Source of the DNA: Anthoceros angustus
Lineage: Eukaryota > Streptophyta > Anthocerotopsida > Anthocerotales > Anthocerotaceae
Assembly: GCA_010909165.1 (NCBI GenBank)
Contig: MU008150.1
Span: 434,001-498,000, forward strand
DNA: 64,000 nt
Reading direction: 5' to 3'
The first letter of the stretch is position 1, and each line of letters begins with the position of its first letter. Under the pieces are notes generated by a model that was not told the origin of the DNA, did not search any database, and saw nothing but the letters and a program-made list of their open reading frames with translations. Made by a program: the position numbers and the translations under genes. Positions 53,853 through 64,000 of the stretch are shown here, one piece after another.

Positions 53853-55478
53853 TTAAGTGCGGTCGAAATCCGGAGGTCCTGAACCGTTCGGTCCGTTGCC
53901 TGGTCTACGAAAAGCGAAGGGAGCCTGCCCCATAGAGGTGAAGGGCATCAGCCCAAGCGAGCGAGCAGTCTTGATTTCACGGACAATCTTTCTCTGGGCC
54001 TTGGCACTAAAACGATTCTGTCACGACAGGAAACCCTTGGTCAATACATAAAGTATTAAAGAGCAAAGCTGGTAAGAAAACACAGCAATCATCACGTACC
54101 CTTCTTCTGGGCTGTATTCTTGCGGTCTCCGAAAGAAAAGCTGTCAGGAACCTTACATTCTGCAGTAGCCCAGCCCCAGCGCCTTCGGCGTTAGCTTACT
54201 CTTCTACGCAAATTGCCAAGCTGATTCAGTCTGTCAAAAGCATAGCTAGCAACCGGCAGACAGGATGTGATACCCGGAAATCAGACTTCTTGAGTGCTAC
54301 ACTGCTCTCGACTGTATTCTTGGTTCTCTGATACTGGTTCTCAACTTCAGGCTTTGATATGTCAAGATCCTGCAAAGGCAGCGAAGAATATGGATAAAGC
54401 AACTCAGGCCAACAATGTGGTGCTTGGTACGCAAGTGCACAAACGAAAAACAACCGAAAAACAAACGAAAAACGAAAATCACAGACGCACACGTAATTCT
54501 TACCTCAGCCTCATATCTCTGCCCTGGGAAAAAGAGTCTACCAGGTCTGAATTGGTACGGCCTGTCCGGACTCTCCAGGTCGTAAGCCTCTGCGGCAGCT
54601 AAGCCCCTATCTGCTGCTACGCTGATGTCTGCCTCTGTCGCAGGCTCTGGGTTCCCCCAACTGGCCTGGATACTAACATCTTCCTCCTCATCATAAATCC
54701 CACCCGAGGCACCTGACTCATTGTCAATCGCATCTAACTCTTTCAGCAGCTCACTATCACCTCCATCTTTCTCCGCCTTCCACTGTGTCCCCAAGACCCG
54801 GCGCTCAAAATCATCTACGGAATCAAGGAGCCCACCCACCTGCTTCGCTTCCTTCAAGACATCTGCAGCTATCCCACACCCACACTGTGTCAGCTCCATG
54901 CCAGTTACAAAACCACGAAAGTCTCTATATATCAGCTAACCAAGTGTCCAAGCAGCCACACACACAAGCAACCACGTACAAAACGGATTGCACATGGAGA
55001 GATGCACAGTACCTGTAGCTGGCGACACCCGTGTGGACAAAACCTCGTCGGCTCCCGCACCCCGCTTCTTATCCTTTTCTGCGCAGGGGTAGCAGAATCC
55101 AGCAACTCTTTCACATGCTTCATGAGAAGACTACATTAGCCCCACCACCCTCAACGTCTGCCTAAAAGGCCTACCAGCAAGCCTCCCTTCAATCCATTTC
55201 CTCCACTGCCCTTGCCCTCCTGGCGTTTGCTGTCCGTCTTTTCGATCAGAATCTGCCCCCAATCACAAACCAGAAAGAACTTAACAAATCAACCTGGAAG
55301 AAAAGCAAAACACACCGGACCTGGAGAACGGAATCAACAAACCTCGGGCGCTGGAACAGTACTCCGCAGCCCGCACGGCCGGGCCAGCGCAGAGCTGATC
55401 GCGTGACGCTGACAACTGGCAAGCTCGAGCCACAGACAAGAGACCCCTCCTAGCCGGGCCTGTCACCGCGCCAGCCAT
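53853..55478 (-). CDS. RPS18: Mitochondrial small-ribosomal-subunit protein bS18m
   Basis: Seven exons (55478-55343, 55252-55175, 55078-55013, 54862-54504, 54369-54274, 54159-54100, 54017-53853) give 960 nt, 319 residues. The N-terminus (AGAVTGPARRGLLSVARACQ) is an Arg/Ala-rich mitochondrial presequence. A long acidic middle region follows (exon 4), then PYQFRPGRLFFPGQRYEAED and the bS18 core: NVRFLTAFLSETARIQPRRR and NRFSAKAQRKIVREIKTARS, then LGLMPFTSMG. bS18 pairs with bS6 on the platform of the small subunit. The core ends a few dozen residues before the stop, with a Gly/Pro-rich tail. Introns are GT-AG and phases agree throughout. Plastid location cannot be fully excluded, but the presequence and extended N-terminus fit the mitochondrial form. 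Confidence 0.88.
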
Positions 55479-55817
55479 GTTCCCACCTTTCACCTGAGCC
55501 CATCGACTAACAAACGTACAATTCTCATTTCTCTCTGCTTCAAAACCCTAATCAGAGTCGCTGCTCCAAACGCTCACTTTTTGTCTTCCATGAATTTGGC
55601 TTATGGCCCAAGGGCACCTCACGGGGGCTACGAGACTGGATGGACAGATGAGTCAGTCCAGCATGACTGCTGATCCATTTACCTACATATATGTTTGTGT
55701 CTGTGCTTAGAAGCGTGTATCACTGGTGGAGATATGGCGTCGGGCGAGTATGTCCACGTAGATGTCTTGCTTAATCACAACTTGTTGTGTCTACGTTGAT
55801 ATATTTGATCAGGTGAG
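55479..55817. promoter_or_regulatory. Divergent interval between bS18m and the next gene
   Basis: About 340 bp between bS18m (minus) and a probable gene on the plus strand. It probably carries both promoters; no specific element is evident. The plus-strand gene may start in this interval (an ATG at 55734 precedes a possible splice site). Confidence 0.4.
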
Positions 55818-56602
55818 GTACTGCGGTTCTATGATTGTTCCGCTCAGGCTGATCAATGTGGAGGAAGCATGACTGTCCGAGGACAACTGCCATGTTCGGA
55901 TGGATATATTTTGCAGATTGATAAGGTCAAAGAAGAAATTCAACTGGACAGTTCTCGACGTGCACAGGGTCTTGAGATGATCAGTTTCCGGGTTACTATA
56001 AGCCGACTATCCCGGAGTGTATTGCCGGAATTATCAAACAATGGAGAACGCACCAAGGTCAAATTTCGGGCCTGGAATATCCTACTCAGCTTCTTCTCAA
56101 TCTGAACATTCTCACTGAATGTGCGCCTCCTAGAAGGTTCTCATAGCAGTTGAAAATCAAGAGGTTATTATCTTCCGATATCCTGTACAGTTCCACCAGG
56201 AAAGATTGTCAGTTGATAAACCCCACAAGGGTATCACTGTAAGCAGCAGGGAGAAGGAACGCTTGTGAGGTCAAATCCCAAACTGACGCTGATCTACTGC
56301 TTCTGTATCCTATGTGCTTACCAGACTTCTTCAAGAACGGTTTCCCCTGCAACATTACACAGTCGCCAGGAACCAGAATCTGTCCAAGCAAGACATGGGG
56401 CTCATCTTCAGACTGCGAACCGAGACGTAGAAGTGACATGGAGCCGGGTCCAGCTAATCAAAGCCAGGGGACTGCAGAAGTGCCTGCAACGCCGCCTCCT
56501 GGATTACAGACAGCGAGTTACCCGCGAGAAGTGATCTTGTACCATCAGAAAGCAACCAGCAAATTTGAGCTCAATGCAGACATCTGTCCCCTCAGGTGCT
56601 GA
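55818..56602 (+). CDS. Unrecognised multi-exon gene (5' end uncertain)
   Basis: Three coding pieces join in phase: about 55818-56057 (VLRFYDCSAQADQCGGSMTV, then DGYILQIDKVKEEIQLDSSR), 56134-56230 (KVLIAVENQEVIIFRYPV) and 56325-56602 (DFFKNGFPCNITQSPGTRIC, then a Pro/Ser/Arg-rich tail). Donor and acceptor bases are GT-AG, and lengths (240, 97 and 278) keep one frame, giving at least 204 residues. The first ATG in frame is 55869; an upstream exon is likely because the frame opens right after an acceptor-like AG. Alternating hydrophobic strands suggest a small beta-rich domain, but I do not recognise a family. It is divergent from bS18m. Confidence 0.45.
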
Positions 56603-58479
56603 GCAAGATTGGGGTCCATCTCTTTAATTTAAAATGTAAGATACCTGCCAGGGACATGTGAAGGAGATTGCCAGAGAGGGCCACATTCGGAACAGGGGGG
56701 AAAGGGACCAAAGAGGACGGTTGGTCTTTGGTCGGTTGGTTGTATGTGAGTATAGTCGTTTGGATGTGAATATTCCACATCAGCAGCATAATGCAGCTTG
56801 CAGCTCACACTCACTTGGTAAGCTGTACATTTTCATTCACTGGATTGGCACTCCTGTGTCTGCCGTCTTCCTGTCTGTATACAGCAGCTACTTCAGAGTG
56901 TGACATGCATGCCATGATGCACAGGTGAATCAGAGAGGAGAGTGAGGCGGCTGCAAAGAATGTATGAAATCTCAGTTGTGTCCCCGTTGCTGTTGCTCGC
57001 ACCCGTTTTATAGCCTTTCAACGGCCTCCATCTGAGCTCTCTCCAAATATCTGTCCACAAGGTTGTGCTGGGCGTGTCATAAATGCTTTTTCATGTATGG
57101 CACTGCAGGAGGTTTGACCACAGGCATCTGAATCCCAGCAGCAGAAAATGATTCTCCATGTGTAGCAAGCATGGAAGAGAGGTGGGAAAATATTGCTTTA
57201 TTATCGCACATTGCTGAAGTCGCCATGGTATTCACACAGGAAAAGCAGGCCGATGCGTCGATTGCCGCCCGGCTAACACAATTATGTAAAGTTTGATCAA
57301 TAGGTTAAAGCGCGATGGTGAGCAAGGTGGCCTTGACAGCCAAAGATTCGTCATTTCCAGCCAGCGTTCGGTATTTGTCCTTGCGAGCGAGTTCCGTGCA
57401 CTGGAAGGTGAGGTTAGCAGTCAGGAGGCGCTGGATGTGGTGTTGCCGCCATGGCCAGCGCAGGTGAGCTCCAGCGGCAGCTACTCCAGGATGGTGACAC
57501 CGTAGACAGGGAAGGGGTTCATGAAGAAGGAGAGGGGACTCATGCCCTTCGAGCCCCGCCCGTGGTGCCGTAGAACATGGACATTCGGTTCACCATGGCC
57601 ATGGACGCATGAAGATTATCATGAGTCTCTCCAGGAAGATTCTAGAAAGGCCCTCACCACGGCCATAAGGAACTGCGCTAGAAGAACCAACAGTCCCAGT
57701 ACTATGGTGATACCAGCAACGCTTATGATGAAGCCGACAGCTATGCCTGCAACCAGCGTCAGATGCTGAATGAGAATGCGGCCGATACGGTTCCAATCGA
57801 TTCGATTCTGAGTCATAATCCCTCGCTTTGCTAGCACAGGACTGTCAGCCGGGGTCAAGGGCCTCAGGCACCACGCACAGGTAAGCAAGGGGGACTTCGC
57901 ACATGATGGGAGGATGGAGCTGGACTACATATATATGCATATGCTCGGCCATGGCCCAGAGAGTCGGCAACCCTGCAGCTACCCTTGCACGTTCCGATCG
58001 ATTCCCTGCCGGGAAGAAGTTGCAGCACCGTGGGAACAGGCAGCCAAGGACGCCAGCCAAAGCGACGACGATCTGCCACCTCCTGGATTACGATTTGTTG
58101 TTTGTTGCACAACCAACTAGAAAGAATACCAAACCGAGGACGGGTACGATGATGCCATGATGCCAGATTGTCCTGATTGCCGCCTCTCTATTCACACGTG
58201 AGGTGCAGACGAACCGCCTTGCCTACCTGAATGGACTCCATCATCCTTGGTTGAAAAGATGCACCATACTTTTTGAGAAGTCGGAGGGTTCCAAGTAGGT
58301 ATGCATCGAAGTCCCAGCATTATTTGGAACTTTGATCCAAATGGGATTAACTATTTTTAAATTAAATTATTATAAATAATATAACCGCTACCGTGTAGAT
58401 AATATGTAATAGCGGCTGCTATATTACTTTGGTCAGCACGTTCAAATGTTTTAAATTCTTCAAGTTGTTGCATATAGAA
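56603..58479. other. Intergenic, no clear gene
   Basis: Holds the possible 3' part of the preceding gene, several isolated donor-like CAG|GTAAGC sites (56815, 57880) without convincing exons, and the short membrane ORF at 57619-57816. The sequence turns AT-rich from 58330. Confidence 0.4.
57619..57816 (-). CDS. Possible small membrane protein
   Basis: A 65-residue frame: a polar N-terminus (MTQNRIDWNRIG), then about 40 hydrophobic residues (LVAGIAVGFIISVAGITIVL and LGLLVLLAQFLMAVV), enough for two short or one long membrane segment, then a polar end (ESSWRDS). No family was recognised. A hydrophobic frame of this length can arise by chance, so confidence is low. Confidence 0.2.
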   Translation of the reverse strand: MTQNRIDWNRIGRILIQHLTLVAGIAVGFIISVAGITIVLGLLVLLAQFLMAVVRAFLESSWRDS

Positions 58480-58870
58480 AGACACCCTAGAGACATGGGA
58501 AAATTCATCTACCTTAAGTAAAGGGGTATGAACCCTTAGGAGGGCACCAGACCACGGGGGACTAACCCCGCTGTCGCTAATCTTGTAACTGCCTACCGCG
58601 TCAAGGATATCAAAATCGGGGATACGAAAGGGCCTACCCACCAAGGTCGGAAGCCGCCTCAGGCTTGCGTCCGTCTGCAGCTGGCCAATGCCTGAGCGAT
58701 GGACACCTGCTGAGAAAGCCACGATACATGAAGGAGGGAGGCCAACACCATTCCTGCGGCTGTGGTACTCCCTGGCACAGGTTTTCAGGAACCTAGAAAA
58801 GGCTTGCCCATGGCCCCATGGGTCTCGATGGCGAGGGGGATGAAGACGTGCCCCTACTGCATAGGAGCAT
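58480..58870 (-). mobile_element. Non-LTR-like retroelement fragment (copy 3)
   Basis: Matches the 15253-15990 and 42102-42970 copies, for example GGGACTAACCCCGCTGTCG against the corresponding GGGACTAGCCCCATGATCTCG at 15413. Another match is the stretch around 58815-58850, which corresponds to the IPLAIESHGAMGKDF codons of copy 2. Frames are broken. Confidence 0.5.
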
Positions 58871-58969
58871 AGGAGGGTACTTATGAACCTTCGATAAAAA
58901 TAAATATTAACTAGTATTTCAATTCCTTTTTTAACTTATGGAGAATGTGAGCCAAGCTAGCGTTTTGTT

Positions 58970-59262
58970 GCAATTTCTCCCTAACTGTTGCTTACTTACC
59001 TCCTTCCTCCATTTTTTAACACATAGGTCTATAACTCCAAGCTGTGCATAAGATCCGCGAATGTTTCCTCATTGAAGCTTTTTTGTGCTTTAAGTGCTTT
59101 CTCATCATCCTGTGCAATAGGAGGGTTCTCGTGTTTCTCTTTGTCATATAGCATTGCAGATAAGGAAAGTGGGTGCAATGTTCTATTTTCTTGGACAGAT
59201 CTAAATAAATATTCGATTAAAATGATGGCTGTAATACCCTTCCAGCCTTATTGCTTTGATAC
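58970..59262 (-). mobile_element. Possible copia leader/gag start remnant
   Basis: On the minus strand GAGTATCAAAGCAATAAGG (about 59262-59244) looks like a decayed tRNA-Met primer site. About 150 bp on is a charged frame (DDEKALKAQKSFNEETFADL) that could be the start of a copia gag. It is weak, since no LTR could be delimited to the right. Confidence 0.25.
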
Positions 59263-59908
59263 TCATCGCTCCGTCCATTTGCAGCCCTAACTGGCGTCTG
59301 AACATTGACATCCCGTGATAATCAATTCTTTTAGCACTGGATTAGTCCGAAGCACGAGAGATTAACGTCACACAAATGCTCCTCAAGCATGCCCCGCGTA
59401 TTTATCTTGATGATAGATGAATTCCCCTTGGCCACATGAAGTTCGACGTCACTCCTCTCCCACACAAGTCCGGTGCGAAGCAGGACACCCACTATTTCGC
59501 CTTCGAGAGGCTGGCGATGGCCGTTGGCTGCACCCAGCTCGCAAAGGAGCTCCTCCAAGGCAACAAGGAGCGGGTCCGGATCCTGGGCCTACTGCTGCCA
59601 TCCGCTACTAGAGCTGCTTTGCATGCCTCTAGCTCCCACGTCCACCATCGTTTTCTTCATCACACATTTAAAACCAGCCAGGGAGGGATTGTCCACTCAA
59701 CTGAGGGTTGGCTCCCAGCACGCTGGCCAGGTAGCCTAGCCCGCCGGCATGCATCCCAATGTATTCGAGATCGAGTATTATGGAATCTATTATGAGTCGG
59801 ACCGCACGGGGCCGTCCATCGGGACAGGGTCGGGTGCAAGGGTCCGTGCCCACGGGATTCATGCAGCGTTAGGCTAGTTCCGCCGGACGACACTGATGCG
59901 GAGCCAGC
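59263..59908. other. Intergenic, ORFs of unknown meaning
   Basis: A plus frame at 59436-59640 (FDVTPLPHKSGAKQDTHYF, then LAMAVGCTQLAKELLQGNKE) looks protein-like, but no family or splice structure could be assigned. Confidence 0.3.
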
Positions 59909-60750
59909 ATGGACCGGGCATCCACGGGCCCTAGTGAGGAGCTGCATGGCTCAGATCATTTGCCAGCCATACCTGGACGTGAGTCAGGCAGAGATCAAGG
60001 AGGTGAACCTATTCGATTATCTTCCGTGACGTGGGAGGAGTCAGAATTGCTACACAAGCTGGTGCATGTGCCTTTATTTTCTCTTGAGGAGGTGGGAATA
60101 GGGACTGCATGGGTTGCTTCCCTTTTACATCAGCTGGTTCTAGCTGTACAGCCCACGCGCGGTAGTGCAGAGTTAGACAAGCCGATTACTGGTGAGACAA
60201 TAGTCAATGCTCTAGCTACCAGTGAGCTGGATTGGATTGAGCCACTTGCTGCTGGAAAACCGGTGATGGTTTCACAGTTGGCCCTTGCCACTGAAGGCAA
60301 TTCTTTGGTGCAACCAAAAAATCGCCTGCAAGTTCAGGTCAATCATGCACTGGTGAACAATACAGCAAGTCATGTGACGATCAATCGTGTTGCACCCCGT
60401 ATAGTGTTGTTCGATACTGGTGCTCAGCCAGTTATTATTGGTTAGACTTTGGCTGCTCGATTGCAGTTGATGGGATCAGCATAACGCAACTCTCCTTGGA
60501 ACATACGTCCCCAGGGCGTAGAGTCGGTCAAGGTGAGACAAGTGTTTCCAAGTGTCATTCCCTCGACTGTGTGTCGATGTCGTGTGTGGAGTTAGATTTT
60601 GCGTCCAGAGACACAAGGAGGCCACATTTATCCTCTATGTCGTTATAGTTCTAGGATTCGATCCTAAGGGAATGGTTTTGTGTCAAGATGTTCCCAAACT
60701 ATGGGTTCTAGCCCTCCTACAATTAGTTCCTTCCCAGCCATAATCAACTA
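59909..60750 (+). mobile_element. Retrotransposon fragment with aspartic protease motif
   Basis: The 178-residue frame 59909-60445 ends in RIVLFDTGAQPVIIG followed by TAG. DTGA with the hydrophobic flanks is the active-site motif of retrotransposon aspartic proteases. After the stop the frame continues briefly (TLAARLQLMG), as expected of the protease fold, then shifts. Upstream residues (VNHALVNNTASHVTINRVAP) would be the strands before the active site. The element is broken by the stop and by later frameshifts to about 60740 (FDPKGMVLCQDVPKLW). It is probably gypsy-type, not proven. Confidence 0.5.
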
Positions 60751-61967
60751 CCGTGTCCGCACCCATCACCGTGGTAAGTTCGACCACTGCCATGGTGGTT
60801 TTGGCCACCGCAGTGGCTGATTCGGTTACTATGGTGGGACCCACCCGTCCGGCGCGTGCGCGCGTCGCAATCGACTATTTGGCGCCCGGTTCTTCTAGCA
60901 TGCCCACTAAGGGTTATGGCCCCACACGCGCAGATTTGCATGTACACCAAGTCACACTCATGTGTATTCACACCCAGAGCTCACTGGTAGGCCATGGCCA
61001 CACACGCTGCGGCACCTCACTCCGTCACTGATTCCCACTGACCCCACAATTTACTCCCAACCTTCCTCAGTGTTCCGTGTTTTCCAGACTCTCGCGCTCA
61101 CCACTTCCTAGACTCCTCTCTCACCCTCTTTCTTCCAAGACCCTCAGACACCACCACGCGCAAAATGTTCTCACCAATCCCTCTATCTCAGGCCACACAA
61201 ACCCTCACCTCAGGCTACACAGACCTCTCCCTTAGGCCACACAGACCTCACCTTGGAATTAGATACAATCTGGTTAGACAGCGGGTTGGGAAGGAAAGAA
61301 AAGCATGGCTTGACCTGTGTGATCGACAACTGTGATCTCACCCGGTCCCCTTATGGAAATCTTCCTCTTCCCATGTGGCGCCTCCCGTTAATCACCCTGT
61401 ATGGAGCTTGGTAACTCGGCTCGACCACCTGTGGAACTCCGCCCTCTGTGATTTGGCAAGGCAGCACAGATCGAATCACCGTTATTGATCAGACGTCTCC
61501 AATCAACCTCGCGTGCATATTCGACACACGAGAGCTCACACCTGAAATTGTCTAACAAGAGAGACGCGAAAAGGTCTCTTGTACATCCAGTTGCAGAATG
61601 CCACAACTCACTTTTTCCCAGTGTCTAAAAAAAATGGCTAACCTACCACGAGTGCACCTACCAATTCAGGTAACTACAGCTCCATAGGCTTTCCTAACGC
61701 CTTATCCCCTAATCCGAGTGAAAGCCCCTGACCTATGATGCCGCTCCCCTCTAAAATCAGTAGCGCCTCCCTGCCGCTTATACTCAAGCGCGCATGGGTG
61801 TTCCCCTTGCTCTCCTACCACACCTCTGATCCGAAAGATTCTCCCTTAAAACCTCCACCTCACTTCCGCTATCCGATGTCCCTTTACTCCTTCCAGGATG
61901 CGGCGCCCGTCTACTGCCCCCGCGCATGTTGCCTCGCTCCTCATCCGAGAGCCACGGTCGTTCCTCC
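60751..61967. other. Intergenic/repeat-derived
   Basis: Contains at 60780-60840 a GCCAC/GTGGC-rich stretch that resembles 62341-62420 in the coiled-coil element, in the same strand sense, so it is probably derived from the same family. Otherwise there is CT-rich sequence (61080-61260) without a supported gene. Confidence 0.4.
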
Positions 61968-64000
61968 TCACGCCTGCGGCCTCGCCCGCTCATCTCCTCG
62001 AGTACAACTCGCACATGGAGGGTACGCCCCGGCTCCCGTTCGAAGGAACCACTGGTAGACACCCGTGGCGGTTAGGATGTGCAGCCAGTAGTTTATGCCC
62101 CCTCCTGTCCCAACAACCACATACACATTTAGAGTGAGCACCCACTCACCATGCAGGCAGAAGCTAGGGACATGAGCATCCTCATCCAGAAGCCGCAGCA
62201 CATTACGCCCTTCTGCTAAAGAGGTCCTTACCCTCTCCGCCCGTGGACAGTCCTGGACTGGCTGCTCCCTAGAATCCGGGGGAGTTGCATCCCCTCCTAC
62301 AGCGCTCTTGACGGTGGCTTCCCCCACCTCGGGTCTTTCTTCCGCGACAGTGGCCGTTTTAGCCACCGTGGTGGCTGCTTCCTCAACGGTGGCTGTTTCA
62401 GCCACTGCGGTGGCTGACACTATGCCTTTATTTGGCCTGCCGGTCTCTCTCTTGACCCTGGCCCTAGCCTCATCTCTCTCCCGCTTATACCTTTCCGCTA
62501 GTTTTGAACTTCTCCGTAGGCGCGTCTCCACTGTTCTGGATCACAAATTTCATTACGGGCTCCTCAATCGTAGCATGCGCCCCTTTTACTTGGGTCACCA
62601 GGGCCTCCTGTTGGGTGGACATAACCCTCAGCTCCTCCTGTATCTTGCTTAGTGACTCCTCACACTCCCGCCTGCGATCCTCTGCTGCCTTTTTCTCACT
62701 CTCCACTCCCTCCAACTTTTCCTTGAGCAGCTTCTCTTGCTGCCCCTGCGCACTAAGCCAGGTGAGAGCCATAGCTGCCTGGTCGAGAAGATCCGACTGG
62801 GTTTGAGTCATTGCTTGAAATCCGGGTAGATCACCAAATTGGGGCTGTTCCATTTGTGATGGCTCCACATCGGGGCCCCGTGCTCAAGGCCCCTTGCCAC
62901 CACCACCCGGTACGGGCCAAAGGAGTATCCCCAAAAATGTCCTTCAACTCCGGTGAGAACCCTGCTGCCGGAGTTAACCCTTCCTCCCCTACGAGTTGGT
63001 TTGCAACTGCCTCCTCATTCGTAAAAAACTCCCCTAACAGTTGCGACTCGTCCTCCATACCAGCAGAGGGGATAACCCACCGTTTTCCTTTTGCCTTCCC
63101 CTCCTTCTCCCGTGGCTCTGCCGTTGTCTTCGACCTGGTGATCCGGGGTGTGGTTGTGGGCTCCTCTCCCACTGCGACTGTCTTCCCCTTTTTGGTCGAC
63201 CCCTGTCTAGTCGCCACCGCCTTCCTCTTCCTGCTCCTTATAACCTCTCCCCCTTCATCTGAATCTTCTGGTGCCGCAAATTCCCAACTGCTGGAGTCCT
63301 TTCCCGAATCTTCCTTGGACTCTTCTTCTACCTTGAGCTCCCTCACCGACTTCCAGCTATGGAGGGCGGACACAATATTAATCTCCAACTTAGTTAGGCA
63401 CTTGGAATACGCAAACACATGAATCAAGAAGGGCGAGATCGAGAGGAGAGGAGGAGAGCAAATTCGCCCTCTCTTCACATGCTCTCTCAAAAATTATTCT
63501 GTCCCAGTCAATCCGCGTGACCTTAACTACTTCATGGAGGAAGACCAGGAAGTGTGGCCAGCCCCAGATGAAGTGCTCGTTCCTCCTCATCCTCCTTCAG
63601 GAGGTTGTGGTGCCCCCAAACATGTAGAATGAAAGGGGACAGCACTGATGGGGGAGGCCGCTAGTTGCGCAGTTTCCGAGCCTCCTGTCCTATCCAGGCG
63701 AAGATGATCCGCCCCCAGTCCACCCTCTTACCTCTCATGAGGGCGTGCAGGAGATAAATCTCCTAGGTGGGCCACCTTGGTGAGCATGTTCCAATGGACA
63801 ATAATCTTGTACCGCCTCACCCGCCTCGGTCCACATCGGCTACCGTTGGAGGACCTATGGGCATCCTGCTTCAAAAGGGCGGCTTTCGCGGCTTCCAACT
63901 TCCCCCTCCCCTTCAGGGGCTCCGACACCACTCCCAGAGCTTCCTCCGCGGGCGGTTGCTAGCCATAGGACCTCCGTTGTCTAGGGCCTACGGTCCTCCC
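61968..64000 (-). mobile_element. Dispersed retroelement-like unit with charged and coiled-coil ORFs
   Basis: Reading on the minus strand from the window edge: a segment with VHWNMLTKVAHLGD and, after a frameshift near 63750, LHALMRGKRVDWGRIIFA; then ILHVWGHHNLLKEDEEERAL; then a frame 63490-62831 with an acidic Ser/Glu region, basic SRKRKAVATRQGSTKKGK and RITRSKTTAEPREKEGK; then 62868-62485, a coiled coil (LLKEKLEGVESEKKAAEDRR); then 62531-61968, a basic helix followed by TAVAETATVEEAATTVAKT repeats. Related pieces occur at 46569-48130. No protease, polymerase or integrase is visible. It could be the gag/ORF1 part of a retroelement or a non-autonomous unit. It runs off the right edge. Confidence 0.5.

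Noticed and set aside
56209-56439. Minus-strand frame overlapping the unknown gene at 56.2-56.4 kb
   Set aside because: The plus-strand model has matching splice sites and phase over three exons; the minus frame has none.

Overview
The window is nuclear DNA of a land plant. Genes have short GT-AG introns and encode plant-type proteins: a cytochrome P450 of the CYP71 clan, an RCC1-repeat protein, cytosolic ribosomal protein L27a, the AP-4 sigma adaptin, a SEN1/senataxin-like helicase, plastid IscA, an intronless MAP kinase kinase of the MKK7/9 type, eIF3g and mitochondrial ribosomal protein S18. These sit among much broken retrotransposon sequence. Intron sizes (about 70-250 bp) and dense repeats would suit a non-flowering plant (bryophyte, lycophyte or fern), but the sequence does not fix the lineage.

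Layout. 0-7.3 kb: a gypsy-type gag remnant, then an opposite-strand Ty1-copia element that lacks reverse transcriptase and whose 5' LTR lies inside an intron of a P450 gene broken by a stop codon and a +1 frameshift. 8.7-9.3 kb: an unrecognised two-exon gene. 12.5-15.0 kb: a ten-exon RCC1 gene. 15.2-19.4 kb: a non-LTR-like retroelement end, a 42-bp minisatellite and a degraded multi-exon gene. 19.4-26.6 kb: gene-poor, AT-rich, with CACTA and LTR remnants. 26.7-39.7 kb: the gene island (RPL27A, AP4S, helicase, plastid IscA, MKK). 40.7-50.9 kb: repeats, tandem arrays and nested retroelement fragments. 50.9-53.1 kb: eIF3g with a broken tandem copy of its first exon. 53.8-56.6 kb: mitochondrial bS18, head to head with an unrecognised gene. 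56.6-64 kb: retroelement remnants, including a coiled-coil family that also occurs at 46.6-49 kb.

Functional view. The intact genes are housekeeping or signalling genes (translation, vesicle sorting, Fe-S assembly, RNA/DNA helicase, MAPK cascade) and form no operon-like or pathway unit. Two divergent pairs (AP4S/helicase; bS18m/unknown) have compact intervals that could be shared promoters. The most unusual item is the helicase: a normal SF1B core followed by a roughly 900-residue Lys/Glu tail partly built from 37-residue repeats. Multi-exon models were built by hand from reading frame, splice sites and family similarity; summed exon lengths are multiples of three for the RCC1, AP4S, IscA, eIF3g, bS18m and 8.8-kb genes.
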